Assembly: GCA_013399115.1 (NCBI GenBank) | Contig: VXAA01002238.1 | Location: 1 to 64,000 of the forward strand | Source: Anseranas semipalmata | Taxonomy: Eukaryota; Chordata; Aves; Anseriformes; Anseranatidae | Direction of reading: 5' to 3' | DNA: 64,000 bases | Part shown: one piece after another, positions 27,701 through 39,700 of the stretch | Numbering within the stretch: the first letter of the stretch is position 1 | Layout of the letters: every line of letters begins with the position of its first letter | Notes under the pieces: generated by a model | Told to the model about the DNA's origin: nothing | Seen by the model: the letters and a program-made list of their open reading frames with translations, nothing else | Database searches by the model: none | Position numbers and translations under genes: made by a program

Positions 27701-30700
27701 GTTCCCAAAACACTTGATTTTTGCAGTATGTTTCCATGTTGCTCCAAAACAGTCCTCATTTGGTGACTTTCGGAGCACATTGCACAGTCCTATCACTGCC
27801 TTCAGGATTTTTCATTTGAAGACATATTTATAAGTCCATATAGGTGGGTGGTTTTTTTTTTTCTTTTTTTTTTTCTCTTTCTGTGTTGAAGGGTTTTTGG
27901 CAGGTGATTCAGGTAACTGTGGTAAGAACATCATACACTCAAAAAACAGGAGTAATTAGCTCCTTTAGGTCATGAACATGCATTTGCATCCATGAAGTAG
28001 AAAAAATGTTTATCATATTTAGTCATACACAGATCATCTTACTGTTTCTGTTGAGCTGTAAAGGCCACAGAAACTACAACTGCGTGTGACAGATTTCAGA
28101 CCCTTCATAGATTTCTCAAAAAAAAAATAATGCCAACTATTTTTTCCAATCTCACTTTTTGGTATGTCTCTGCTAGTAGACCAATAACATAACCTTTTAT
28201 ATAATGTTTGCTTTATCATTTTTAAGTCCATACAGCAGAATACATATAACTGCTAGTAATTTTGATATCTGGAAGATGAGAATTATCTTATGTAGGCAAC
28301 TTGGCCCCAAGTTTCTTCTTCCAGCTGTTCCACTTGCTGCGACGCTGTCATAACATTGTAACATAGCTGTGAATTGCTGTCTTCATCTCAGTGCTGATTT
28401 TTTGTTTGTTTGTTTATTTGTAATGAGTGTTTAAATCCTCAGATTAATTGTTGCATTTAAGCATAGGATGTTTTTTTTTATCTGAATATAACACAATTAT
28501 ATGTTTAAAAACGACTTTGGCAAATAGTTTATATTCCACTATGAAACAAAAGCAAACCAGCCTGCCAATTAAAACATACCACGTTTAGGAATATAAAGAT
28601 AATAGCAGATTTTTCTGTGGCATAAACTAAAAATTCTATGTCCATAGTTTTGTTACAGCTCTGTAGTGCATAGCCTCAAATTATATTAATATAACTTAAA
28701 GGAGGTGGTGCTATCTGTGGTATATAAATACTAAAATATTAATGATGATGAAATATGCAAATATAGGACATTAAATATTAAATGCACTTCTAATGTTAAT
28801 CGTAAGTAGATCTCAAGTGAGGCTTTTTTTTCATAATCTCTGCAAACTTTAAACTCCATGCCTCTGTTGACTTAGGGAAATAAGAACTCACATACACTTT
28901 TTTTTTTTACACTTCCTGAAAATGAGACAGATTTAGATAAATTTTGTTTTTAAAATGTCACTAATAATCTTGTATTTACATTTTAGGTAACGCTGGTTGT
29001 TTTTCAGAGTTTCTGAATATGTCAAAGTAATGTTGTGTAAAGCACTTATGCTATTTAGTCTGTATGCGTCTTCAGTGCGTGTCTTAGTCAAACTCAGGCT
29101 AGATTTGCAAATGCTGTATTTCACGGCCTCACAGCAGCCAGTGTTAGAGAGGGAATCGAACTCACCAGTATTTGGCTTGGTCCTGTGTACTGTTAGGCAA
29201 ATACGGTTGTTTTGGTTAAAATTCCTGAAATAATCTATTTTTTTCTCCTTTTTCCCTCCACCCCCATCAAACAGAAAGAGAATTTGACCCAAATAAACAC
29301 TGTGGAGTACTGGATCCTGAAACAAAGAAACCTTGCACAAGATCGCTCACCTGCAAGGTATTTTTCTTAGAAGATAAAATATCAGATGCTTTGTTATAGT
29401 TTAAATCCTACAACAGTAGTTTGAGAGGTCATACCTGCTCCTGTCTTACAGACAATGGGTATGGTATTCAGACGCTGTTTTCAGGTAATTCTTTTGAGTA
29501 ATTCTGTTTCTTTGAATCAGAGCATCTGCATTATTCCACTGATATTTCTAGAAAGATGGTTTTTTTTTTGTGTCATCGTGTTATGAAAAAAGCATTAATG
29601 TTTCATGTAGAAGCACAAGAGTTATTTTAAATACTCCTTTTTCAATTCATGTGTGCAAAAATGTTGAAGTATAGTCACTTTTTAGTAAAAATATAACATG
29701 ATTTTCATATAATAAATTACATGGAGGCTGCCTTCTAATAATAATGAATCTCATGTTAAAAAGTAGAAACAGAGACGTTGATAATGAACATTTGTATGTG
29801 TATGTGCTGCCTGCTGGTAGATACAATCAGTTACATTTGCTTAAAAATGTATTCACATTTTTCAATCCAATGAAATCAGTTTTTCATTATAAGTTAAGAG
29901 CTGCAGTGATGTTACTTCTTAATATTTTAAAATTATTGGAATTATACTTTCTGTCTTGGAAAAGGTAGGTCAATAGACTCTATTATGAAGATTGTTGCAA
30001 AAGTAATTTTAGCCCTGATGTGGCATTTCTTAAGAATGACTTCATAAATTATCAAAGATAATGTGGAATAACAGCTTTATTTCCATAACTGTGGCTAAAG
30101 TTGTTTGAAGTAGATTTTTATCTTTTAGAGTTGTGGTGTATCGGAAGTATAGAGGACTCATAAACAATGTCATGCACACACAAATGCTTTTTAACCACCC
30201 TATTTTTAGACTCATTCACTTAATCATCGACGAGCAGTTCCAGGCCGTAAAAAACAGTTTGACATCCTTCTAGCTGAACACAAAGCTCGATCCAGGGAAA
30301 AAGAAGTTGCAAAAGACAAAGAGCATCCACCATCTGCAAGGGAAAGCTATCAGAGCCAGCCCACACCAGCACAAGACTCTCTGTCAGGATCTTCAGTGAA
30401 CTCTGGGCAAGAATCTAAAGTAACATCTCCTGCGAAATCTAGACCACCAAATTCTGTACTTCCAAGGTAAGCAGTTCTCCACTGTGAAATGTTGCATTCT
30501 GAGGTTGCTGTAAGAAATGTGCTAGTCTTTTATACAGCTTATTTTATAAACATTCGGTATTTGGGCTATTGCATGATAAAACATATATTAATTGTTAGAG
30601 TTTCCCTTAGCAGTAGAAAATAGAGTATGTTTGTATTAACCTAAATCTGCCCGTGGTAGCCTGTTCTCTGGTTGGGCATGAGGTGAGGAGTGGTGTCCAT

Positions 30701-33700
30701 CCACTGCTCTGAATCTTGGACTAACGACATTTTTTGTATAAAACGGTCAGTAATAATTAGGAAGGTTTCTGACACGTTTGGAAATAAAAGAAAATAAAAA
30801 TATTGGGGTACTGGTGGCAAAACTCTGCATATTTACATCGACGTTTTTGCTGCAAGTACTTCACCAATTACATCAACGGAATGTCCTTTGGAGAAACGTA
30901 TGATTTCATGTACGTGACAATGTAAGCAGCTAGTTCTTAAAACTTGTGATTTGAAACTGCCTGTAGCATGTCCTTCCTCATTCTGAAGATTTTTCTTATA
31001 AAGAACAAAAACAAGTTTCAGAAATACAATGTAAACTTCCAAAAACATCCCTTTAGAAAAACTACTGTGAGGTATTGGAACTACTGAATTCTACTTATCC
31101 TCTGGCAAACTTTCCTATATATTTTGTTTGACTGTTTGTTTTTTGAGGTGGGTTTTTTTCGGTACTCATTTTGGCTGGGGTAGATGGAGCTAAGATAGTT
31201 GGGTTTGTTTCATATTTCGTATTTTGTTTGTTTTGTTTCATATTTCATTTCTTTGCAGAAGCCTTGGTCAGGATTGGGTACCCATTTTGGGGCTTTTGTA
31301 CATATTTCAAAGCAATATTTAGTTGTATTTGCTATCTCGAGTTTTACAAAAAGCCATTTCCAATGTTTTCTGTGTGTTCATCATGCCATAATGCAACTTT
31401 ATGCATACAGTGGCAGAGGTGGGTCTTACAGGGCTTTGACTGAACGAAAGAATACACATAGGTAAATTTGTGAGAACTCTGCCTAATTTCTGTTAAAAGG
31501 GTGACCTTAGACAGTCCTTACACATAGAGGAGCACAGAGGGACAGGCAGACATTGTTTTTAGTAGGTGTTAAAGTCACAGAGACAAAACTGAAATGTGAT
31601 TCAGTGGGAGTCAGCTGAAGAAATTGCAAAGAAAGGTAGTGGTACATGAGGAGAAGGATTTTAGCAGTCATGCATTGTGTTTGGACAATTTATACTTCTG
31701 TTTCTGCCACAGTGCCTCTGTTGTGCCATCCTTTCTGCTCTTGCAAACGGCTGTGCCAGAGGAAAGCCTTGCTGCCTCTGCTGGGAGTCAGCAAGCCTGC
31801 AGCTCTGGTGCTGGCAAAGGTGCTCTGCTGAGGCAAAGTTTTCTGGTTTAAGTGAACGTGACTTGGCTTGACCTGGCCAACTTTTCCTGCAGGCTAAAGA
31901 GCGCTCGCACAATGTATCCCATGCAACAGCAACTGCAGCAGTGGTTTCCAGCTGATGGACATTGTTGAGCAATCCCTGCTCAGTTCAGAAGAGAGCTCCT
32001 GCCCACAGTTTAGTGGCTGATAGCATAAATTCACTAGATTGAAAAAGGCTAGCTGGATAGCTTGCTTTTCATTTTCTGATTTTGCTCAGTGTGGACATCT
32101 CTTCCAGCCTCAGATTTCTATATATATATATACTTGGTTTTATAGACTGTAATTGACAATCTTTTGCACACGCACACGCACACACCCTAATCTTCTACCT
32201 TCTAATCTGGTTTGTTTCCAAGCTAATTCGAAGGGGAAGACATCGTTGTGCCCTGTGGTGCAAAGGCTTTCCCACTTTGTTTTACTGGATTTTAGACAAA
32301 GGTAAAGAAAACCTACATGATGTAAGAGGTCCTCCCAGTTACTGCACTTACTAAACTAGCTGTGGAGGGAGTAAGTTAAACACTCTTGTTATATTTAGTA
32401 TGCTAATTTCAGTAGAAAATACAATTTAGTATGCTAATTTCAGTAGAAAATAAAATTTGATAACTGGACACTTGGGATTAATCAAGTAGCAGAGTAATGG
32501 TGCTGTGTAAGAAGATTTTACACATCTAGTTTTGTTTGCATATTTAATGTATTTTGCCTCCCTCAAGATCTTAAACTCAACTTCATGGCAAATTTAAAAT
32601 TTCAGGCAACACATAGATACTTCAGTTAATGTTAACCTGGTGAAAACCCGTGATATATTTCTGACAGGACCCAAAGTCAGGTATTCTTCATCTTTTACTG
32701 TCCTTCTTTAGATGATCATTCAGGCATAATTTACTCTGCAGTTTTATTCTGGCAGGTGGGTTTACAGAGCTGCTGAACACTGATGATTTAAATGTGTATT
32801 CTCTTTCTAGACCATCATCTGCAAATAGCATAAACAGCAACAGTTCTTCAAACCACAGTGGGTATGTACCAGAACTGCCACTGCCTTCCATGGGAGGAGA
32901 TTTAACTAGTAGATTGTCCAGTGATGAAGGAGAAGCGGATGGAGCTGAAGAATCTGAGAAATTAGACTGTCATTTTTCTGGACACCATCCCAGACCTCTT
33001 GGGGTATGTGTCTGTCTCTGGCATGCCTTGCTGTTATGCTTAAGTCATTAGAGAGGAGAGAAAAAGATGTAATTCAGTAAAAATGTAAGGAATGAGGGAA
33101 TTATATTCTGAAGTCTGCATTCTAAAGAGAACAAATACATTTGGCAGAAAATTGTGGTCTGAATGCGATGAGGTAGGAGGAGAAGACTGGTCATTGCATG
33201 TGACAAACATTGTTAGGTTGCAGGACAGGATGAGCAGTAGAAAGTAAGTCCTGGTTTTAGATTTACTTCTCAATAGTCTGTAAATCGGGTGTAGTTCTGC
33301 TAAACTGTAGAGAAAAGTTGCAGTGTTTTAAATGTGACATGAACAGATAATTTGTCTTTGTTGTCATAGTTCTTATGAAACTATCTTGCACTTGGTTATA
33401 GCTCTGAAAATCATGTGGCAGCAAAGTGCTATTACAGTGCTCGTTGATCTTTGTAGTCTGCTATGAAGCAGTAATTAAATATCATTTATGTGAGTGTATG
33501 TGGACATCGAAGCTATTGCTTCATTCATCTAAAAATGGAAAGTGGAGCACAGCATACCCCATCTGCTCTGGCAGTGGCTTAAGAATGTTCTTCTCTGGCA
33601 GCTGTTTTTGTCTTTCTCCCATGCTAGTGACAAATTTTGTTGTAAGCAGTGAGAGCAACCTTGTATCATTAGATCTGTGGTGTGAATTCGTTTACATTGT

Positions 33701-36700
33701 ACAAACCAAGAAACAATGGGAGAACTCTCAAATTTCTGAGGAGTTGGTTTCATAAAGATCAAGCCGAGGAATAAAATTAATGAAGACTTCATTTATGTCT
33801 TTTACACATGATATGCAGAATAAAATTAACACTGGGATAACTGTGGGATTGTCTATGTTCCTTAGAGCAAAGGAGAACTTTATAATGTCAGACCACCAGT
33901 ACTGTTAGCCAGAATTGCTTCCTTAACAGTACCTCAGCATTTATATTCTTTCCCTGTCTCACATAGGTACCTGATAGTAAACTGAATTGTTAGTGGAGTG
34001 TGAAGTGTACTTTACACTGGGCTGAAACATAGGTTGGCCTGGGTGATCTTGGAGATCTTTTCCAACCTAAACGATTCTGTGATTACGCACAAATTTCATA
34101 CATCATGCAAAAAAGTATTTATGCTGCAGATAGTGAGAAATACCTTTTTAAAGGTATTTGGGATACAAATTACAAAGATGTTACTTGATCTATAAATTAT
34201 CATTCTTTTGTAATGTAGAAACATTTTTTTTTGTAACCAACGTTGAAATATCTTTTCTTTCAGTTTTGTTCATATGGTAGTCGCTTAATGGGAAGAGGGT
34301 ACTATGTCTTTGACAGAAGATGGGACCATTTTCGATTCGCACTAAACTCCATGGTAGAAAAACACTTGAATTCACAGATGTGGAAGTAAGTGGGAGTTTT
34401 ACACTTGGTGGGTAGATCAACATGTTTAATTCTGTAAAACTACTAAATTAAACACTCCATGGGAATTGTTTTTAAAATCACCTCTGTGATAAGTCATGCC
34501 AGTAATACAACTATCAATTTTCTCTTCTCCATTAAGGAATATGCAGCACAACAGAACAATCTCCTATTTTGATGTGAATTTCTGCCAGATTTAGGATTTT
34601 TCTGTAGTCCGTCCAAATCTGGGGAGGAATAATTCACTAGTTCTGTTAACATTTAAGTGCATTAAAGCCCAGTGTTTTCTCGGTTTGGAGATATGTCTTG
34701 ATATCATGCAGTTTTATATCACAGGTTAGATTTGGCCTAGACTTTTATACTTGTTTCACGCAACTGCATCACTCATTCATACTTTGCCTTGTGAGACTCG
34801 CGTTGCATGATAAGGAATTCAGTACACATTTGCTAATGTGTAAGAGGGAATATAGAAATTTTTAGTAGTGCCCTTTAAACTCACTGGCTTTGAGGTCTTA
34901 ATTTTCTGTTTATGACTTAGTATTGAAGCACCTCTGTGTATCAAGGTTCCAATCACTATAAGCTTAGGTTACACAGAAATATTAAAATGGACTGCACTTC
35001 CAAAAAAAAAAAAAAAAGCTATTTTTTAAAACAATATATATAAATATTTGAAAGGCTCATGGGAACTGCTGATTTTTTTTTAAATCATATGATTTTTTTA
35101 AAAAAATTCTGCTATGGAATGTGCATTCTTCTTCCAATGTAATGATAATGACACTAAAGTGCAGTGTTTCATGTCACTGTTTATTATCAGGACTGTGTTA
35201 TATTCATTGGATGCCAGCCATTAGATAAACAAGGTTTGATTTTTATTTACATATATTTTTGAAACACTAAAGCTTGGCTTGTCTGACTAACCTGGTAACT
35301 CAGTGATAACAATGCTACTGTGCTGGGAGGCATAGTTTGGAAATGGGTGGGTTTGCCATAGAAGGGCCAGTTTCGTCTCTGTTTAGAGACAGATCACGCT
35401 TGATCTACAAGGGGTTCCTCTCTTCTACTTTGCTAATTTGGCCGTTAACTAGTGTCTGTCACCTTCCACAAATAAAACTAATTTGGTTTCTATAAATAGG
35501 AAAATTAAAACTCATTATCTATTGGCTTTGTTTGTCAGGTAAAAAGACATTCAGGCATCTGAGGAAATGTCACTAGTATCACTCCTTTCCTGAAAAACTA
35601 AAATAACTTCTATTGTAGTTCTGTGATAAAAGAAATAAACAGGCCTCATCCTGCTCCCACTACATCCAATTGTAAATGTTTTCCCAAATTCTAGCTCTTT
35701 ATGTAATCTCTAATATTTTAATGAATGACATCCATACTTGTCTGCATAACACAGGAAGCTCACAGTGCTTAATCTCTTTTTTGTATTCTTCTGTTGTCCT
35801 GAGTCCTCTGGACTTTTCCTGTCTTCCCCAAGCAGGGGTATGTGTAAAGCTGTTACTTTATAACTGATGCTAGTTCAGCTCTAGCTGTGGCTCATCCAGC
35901 TGAGACAAAAGGTAAAAGGGATGCAAGGCCATATTTTGAGAACAATAATAACGTCTACAAAATGCTTTTTATCCCTAGTTCTCAAAGTATGTTACAAAGG
36001 TGGGTAAGAATTATTGTCTGTTCTTTAAAAGTACACTGAGGAACAGATCTGATAAGCAGCTTTGTTCAAAGTCACCTAGCGAGTCACACGCAGTAGGACT
36101 TGCTCATTTCTGGTTGCATAGTCTGTATATAATCCCTTACGTATTTCTACCATAAACAGTGTTCTGTCTGAGAGTCTCCATAGGAAGAATACCATGACAG
36201 AACACTAGTAATTGTGATTTGATTTATGGTAGAACAGCAGAGGGTGTGTTTCATCATAAACAGGAGCCTGTGCTGCTTTATCATACTTCTTTGAGGGCAG
36301 GACTAAGTCTCTAAAAATTGAAAAGGTGTCAGTAGTGAGGATAACAAGGGCAGAATTATGGTGATCTATAGGTTCTTAACAGTAGAAATAGGATTAAACT
36401 GAGAACTTAATTTTAGTCCAAATAATGAGAAAAGCTCATATGATAATTTTCCAAGAGACCATTATGGAAGTCTGGTTCTTTGTTAACAATGGACTAGATA
36501 AAGTAATAGAAGATGTGCTACTGGTGGCTGAATAGAAAGGAAGTTGATCGCATTCTACTAATTTCACAGGTAATATAATTAAATTTTATTCTCTGAATAG
36601 TATTCAGCTAGTTACAGAGTTTATCAAGCATTGTTTCATCCTCTGTCAATTTTTCAATATCAATGAAATTAATAGCATAACTAGTTAATCCTGTCTAACC

Positions 36701-39700
36701 AGCTCCCAGATGAGCTCTTGGGAATAGTGCTGCATTGAGAAAGGGATGAGCCAAATGACCCGATTCCTCCTTTTCCTCCTTAAGCTCAGTAATAAGGAAT
36801 TCACAGCCTCTCAAACTGACTCATTTACTGCCCTCGTCAAATCTGACCTGTGAGTTTGGGTTAATTTTGAAACTGTTCTACAACTTGAACTTTCAGGCAA
36901 AACACAGGCAGGGAATGAAACATAGTGTCTAGCATGTTTATAGATACCACCATCAGGCATTTTATTTGCATTTTTTAATTTTTTGGTAAAATAGAAAAGG
37001 AAATTAAATTTGTAAGGAAGTGGTTAATTGTAGCACCATACATATAATTGCTACATGGGGCACTTGTGCAGAAGTTAAACCAGAACCGAGCTTCACAGAG
37101 GAGTTACACAGTTTAGAGGTTGTGTGCCGTGACAGAATTTTGTACGGAAAATTACGCTGCATACTTTTTTACCTTACCCCAGTTCAACTTTGAACTCCTA
37201 TCAGGCTACATCTAATCTTCTGTTAGGTCTCAGCTGCCCTCATGGAATTAATGTGCCCTATTTGAAAATTCATTTCTAAGAGAATACATTTCACAATACA
37301 GTTTTCCTGAGTCTTTACAATATTAAAACACGCGTGCTTTGTGGTAGGTTTTTGCTGTTTGTATTAAATCACACATAAGTTAATATGAGAATCTTATAAT
37401 TGAATTTTAAGTTTAAAAAGAAAAAACAAAATCAGAAGTAAAAACATTTTAAAAGCATTTAAGCATTCTGTTATAGAAAGTAGAGCTTATTTTGAACTGT
37501 TAATATTAAAATGTATCTGATTGGTAGAATAGGATTGCGTTTTTTTAATAAGTTGGTCCTTCCCAGGAGTCATTTCCTGTCTGCATTGTTCAGATGGAAT
37601 TTTTTGTGTGTATCTAAATCTCTATTTTTTTCTTTTCTGTTCAGGAAAATTCCTCCTGCGGCAGACAGCCCCATGCCTTCTCCAGCAGCACATGTCTCCA
37701 CTCCTTTTCCAGCATCAGTCTTACAACCTTTCAGCAACCCCAGTGCAGTGTATATTCCTTCAACACCTATCAGTTCAAGAATCACTTCTTCTTACATAAT
37801 GACATCAGCCATGTTATCAAATGCAGCCTTTGTGACAACGTCGGATACGAATTCCATTATGTCACACACTACAGCTTTTCCTCATGTGGCTGCAAGCCTA
37901 AGTATCATGGACTCAACCTTTAAGGCGCCATCAGCTGTGTCACCAGTGCCAGCAGTCATCCCTTCCCCATCCCACAAGCCATCCAAAACAAAAACCAGCA
38001 AATCCTCAAAAGTAAAAGACCTGTCATCTCGTAGTGATGAGTCTTCAAGTAACAAAAAGAAAAAGCCGCAGTCATCGTCGTCGTCATCATCGTCCTCATT
38101 ATCTTTGCAGACATCTTCCTCGTCTTCATTTTCAGGGTCCCACAAAAAGAACTGTGTCCTGAACCCCAGTTCAACTTTGAACTCCTATCAGGCGACATCT
38201 TCCTATAACAGTATGTCTGTGCACAATACAAATAATGGAACAAGCCCACTCAGTGCCAAATCGGAGCCCTCAGGACGGACTTCATTATCAAGTAGTTCAA
38301 CAGACTCAGTGAAACATATGAGCATGGTAGTAAGCAGTATTGACTCTTCTAATCTGTCTGTATCTTCTCTTGTGCACCACTCAGGGGACCACTCCCTGGG
38401 AGCACATAATGCAGTGTCTTCTCTACCCCTTTCTTTCGACAAATCAGAAGGAAAAAAACGTAAAAACTCTAGTTCTAGTAGCAAAGCCTGTAAAATCACT
38501 AAAATGCCTGGTATGAATAGTGTTCATAGAAAGAGCACTGCCAACCTTATTTCTGCGGTGCCAGATCCTACAAGCAGCTCCATCTCTCGACAGGTAAGGG
38601 ACTCTTCCAGTTATTTTTTTGAAGGTCATGTTTGACTTACTTGAAATATTTCATGCATTATGAAAAAGAAAATAAAATGTGCACTTCGGATTGTTTTCCA
38701 TCAAACAGTGTGTTTTCTAGGTTAATGCAGAAATGTATTTGTATTTTTTGTACCAATCATAGAAGCATGCTGGCGGGGAAAGGGTTTTTTTACTTTCTTA
38801 AAATATTTTAATGAGAATTTTTATTCAATTACTAAAGTAGCTATTTATATATTTGAAAGTAAAATTGAATGTCTAGAATGGATAAATAAGTTTTAGAAGT
38901 CAATTTCTGATCTTAATTCTCATCTCTCTGAAATAAATTGTGTCTCATTTAAAGCAGGAAAATAAGAGTCAGCATTTCTGTTTTTCCTTTTCCCAAACTT
39001 GTTGCTGATTAATTTTTTAAGTTAATGTGAGTCACCTCATTTCCTTTATGCAAAATGCTTACATATACCTTTTTCTATGGGGGAAATCTGAGACCCGTGA
39101 CCTCAGATGCTGTTTTCTGTTTGAAACTGGAAGAATTAAGATATTAAGATCTTAAGCAGGTGGCCTTTAATGGACATTTGGTTATCTTTTTTAGTGTGCA
39201 TGTGTTCAGAATATTGAAGTCAGTGCAACAGATAAGGTTACAAACTCTGACTTCGTTGTCACTAGCAATAGAGCTTTGACTTTTCTTTCAGTGATGCTGT
39301 GTAAGGACGAAAGTATATGTGAATTAAATTTTGCTGGAAAAGCTGCCAATACTATCTTTAGAATGATCTACTGTTTAATTCTGCTGCTGTGTCCAATGCT
39401 GTGCAGCGCACAGAAAACAAAGCTTGGCCCTGACCTCTGAAAGACAGAAACACAGATAACAGAATGCTTCAGAAAATCCAGAGAAGGTAGCTTAGGACAA
39501 TTTTTGTTTGTTTGTTTCTGAGCTGTTGGGAAACTCTTATTTCCTAAGGATGTTGCACATAAAGTGGAACTTGGAAATGGAGAGGGAAATATCTTGGGCA
39601 AGGCAATCCATAGGTAATAGCGGGCAGAAATGGGAGTGGAAGAAGGGAATAAACAAACAGGTCATTTGAGTAGTCCAGTAGTTCATGAAAAACTAGTGTA

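Larger units (their letters stand above)
24367..29274 (+). other. ATXN7L1: ATXN7L1 intron between exons B and C
   Basis: A 4.9-kb AT-rich intron. It holds an A/T microsatellite at 25,778-25,815, a perfect AT palindrome at 26,996-27,027 and T-rich runs near 26,805-26,840 and 27,850-27,880. I see no coding exon and no recognisable transposon. Confidence 0.75.
34386..37644 (+). other. ATXN7L1: ATXN7L1 intron between exons F and G
   Basis: A 3.26-kb intron with several unusual elements: a MIR/L2-like remnant (35,935-36,130), a nested inverted repeat (36,145-36,234) and a 38-bp near-copy of sequence from the following coding exon (37,176-37,213). A-rich and T-rich runs occur near 35,000-35,110. 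Confidence 0.8.

Noticed and set aside
31171..31972. Cluster of overlapping 60-100 codon frames on both strands
   Set aside because: All lie within one ATXN7L1 intron, overlap each other in different frames and show no similarity I recognise.
37511..37644. In-frame N-terminal extension of the 374-codon frame around exon G
   Set aside because: A polypyrimidine tract and CAG stand directly before the conserved KIPPAADSP, and the exon F donor phase joins exactly there.
37882..38145. Antisense Asp/Glu-rich open frame of 87 codons
   Set aside because: It is the reverse of the Ser/Lys-rich ATXN7L1 exon G. The acidic composition is a by-product of TCN and AAR codons on the sense strand.
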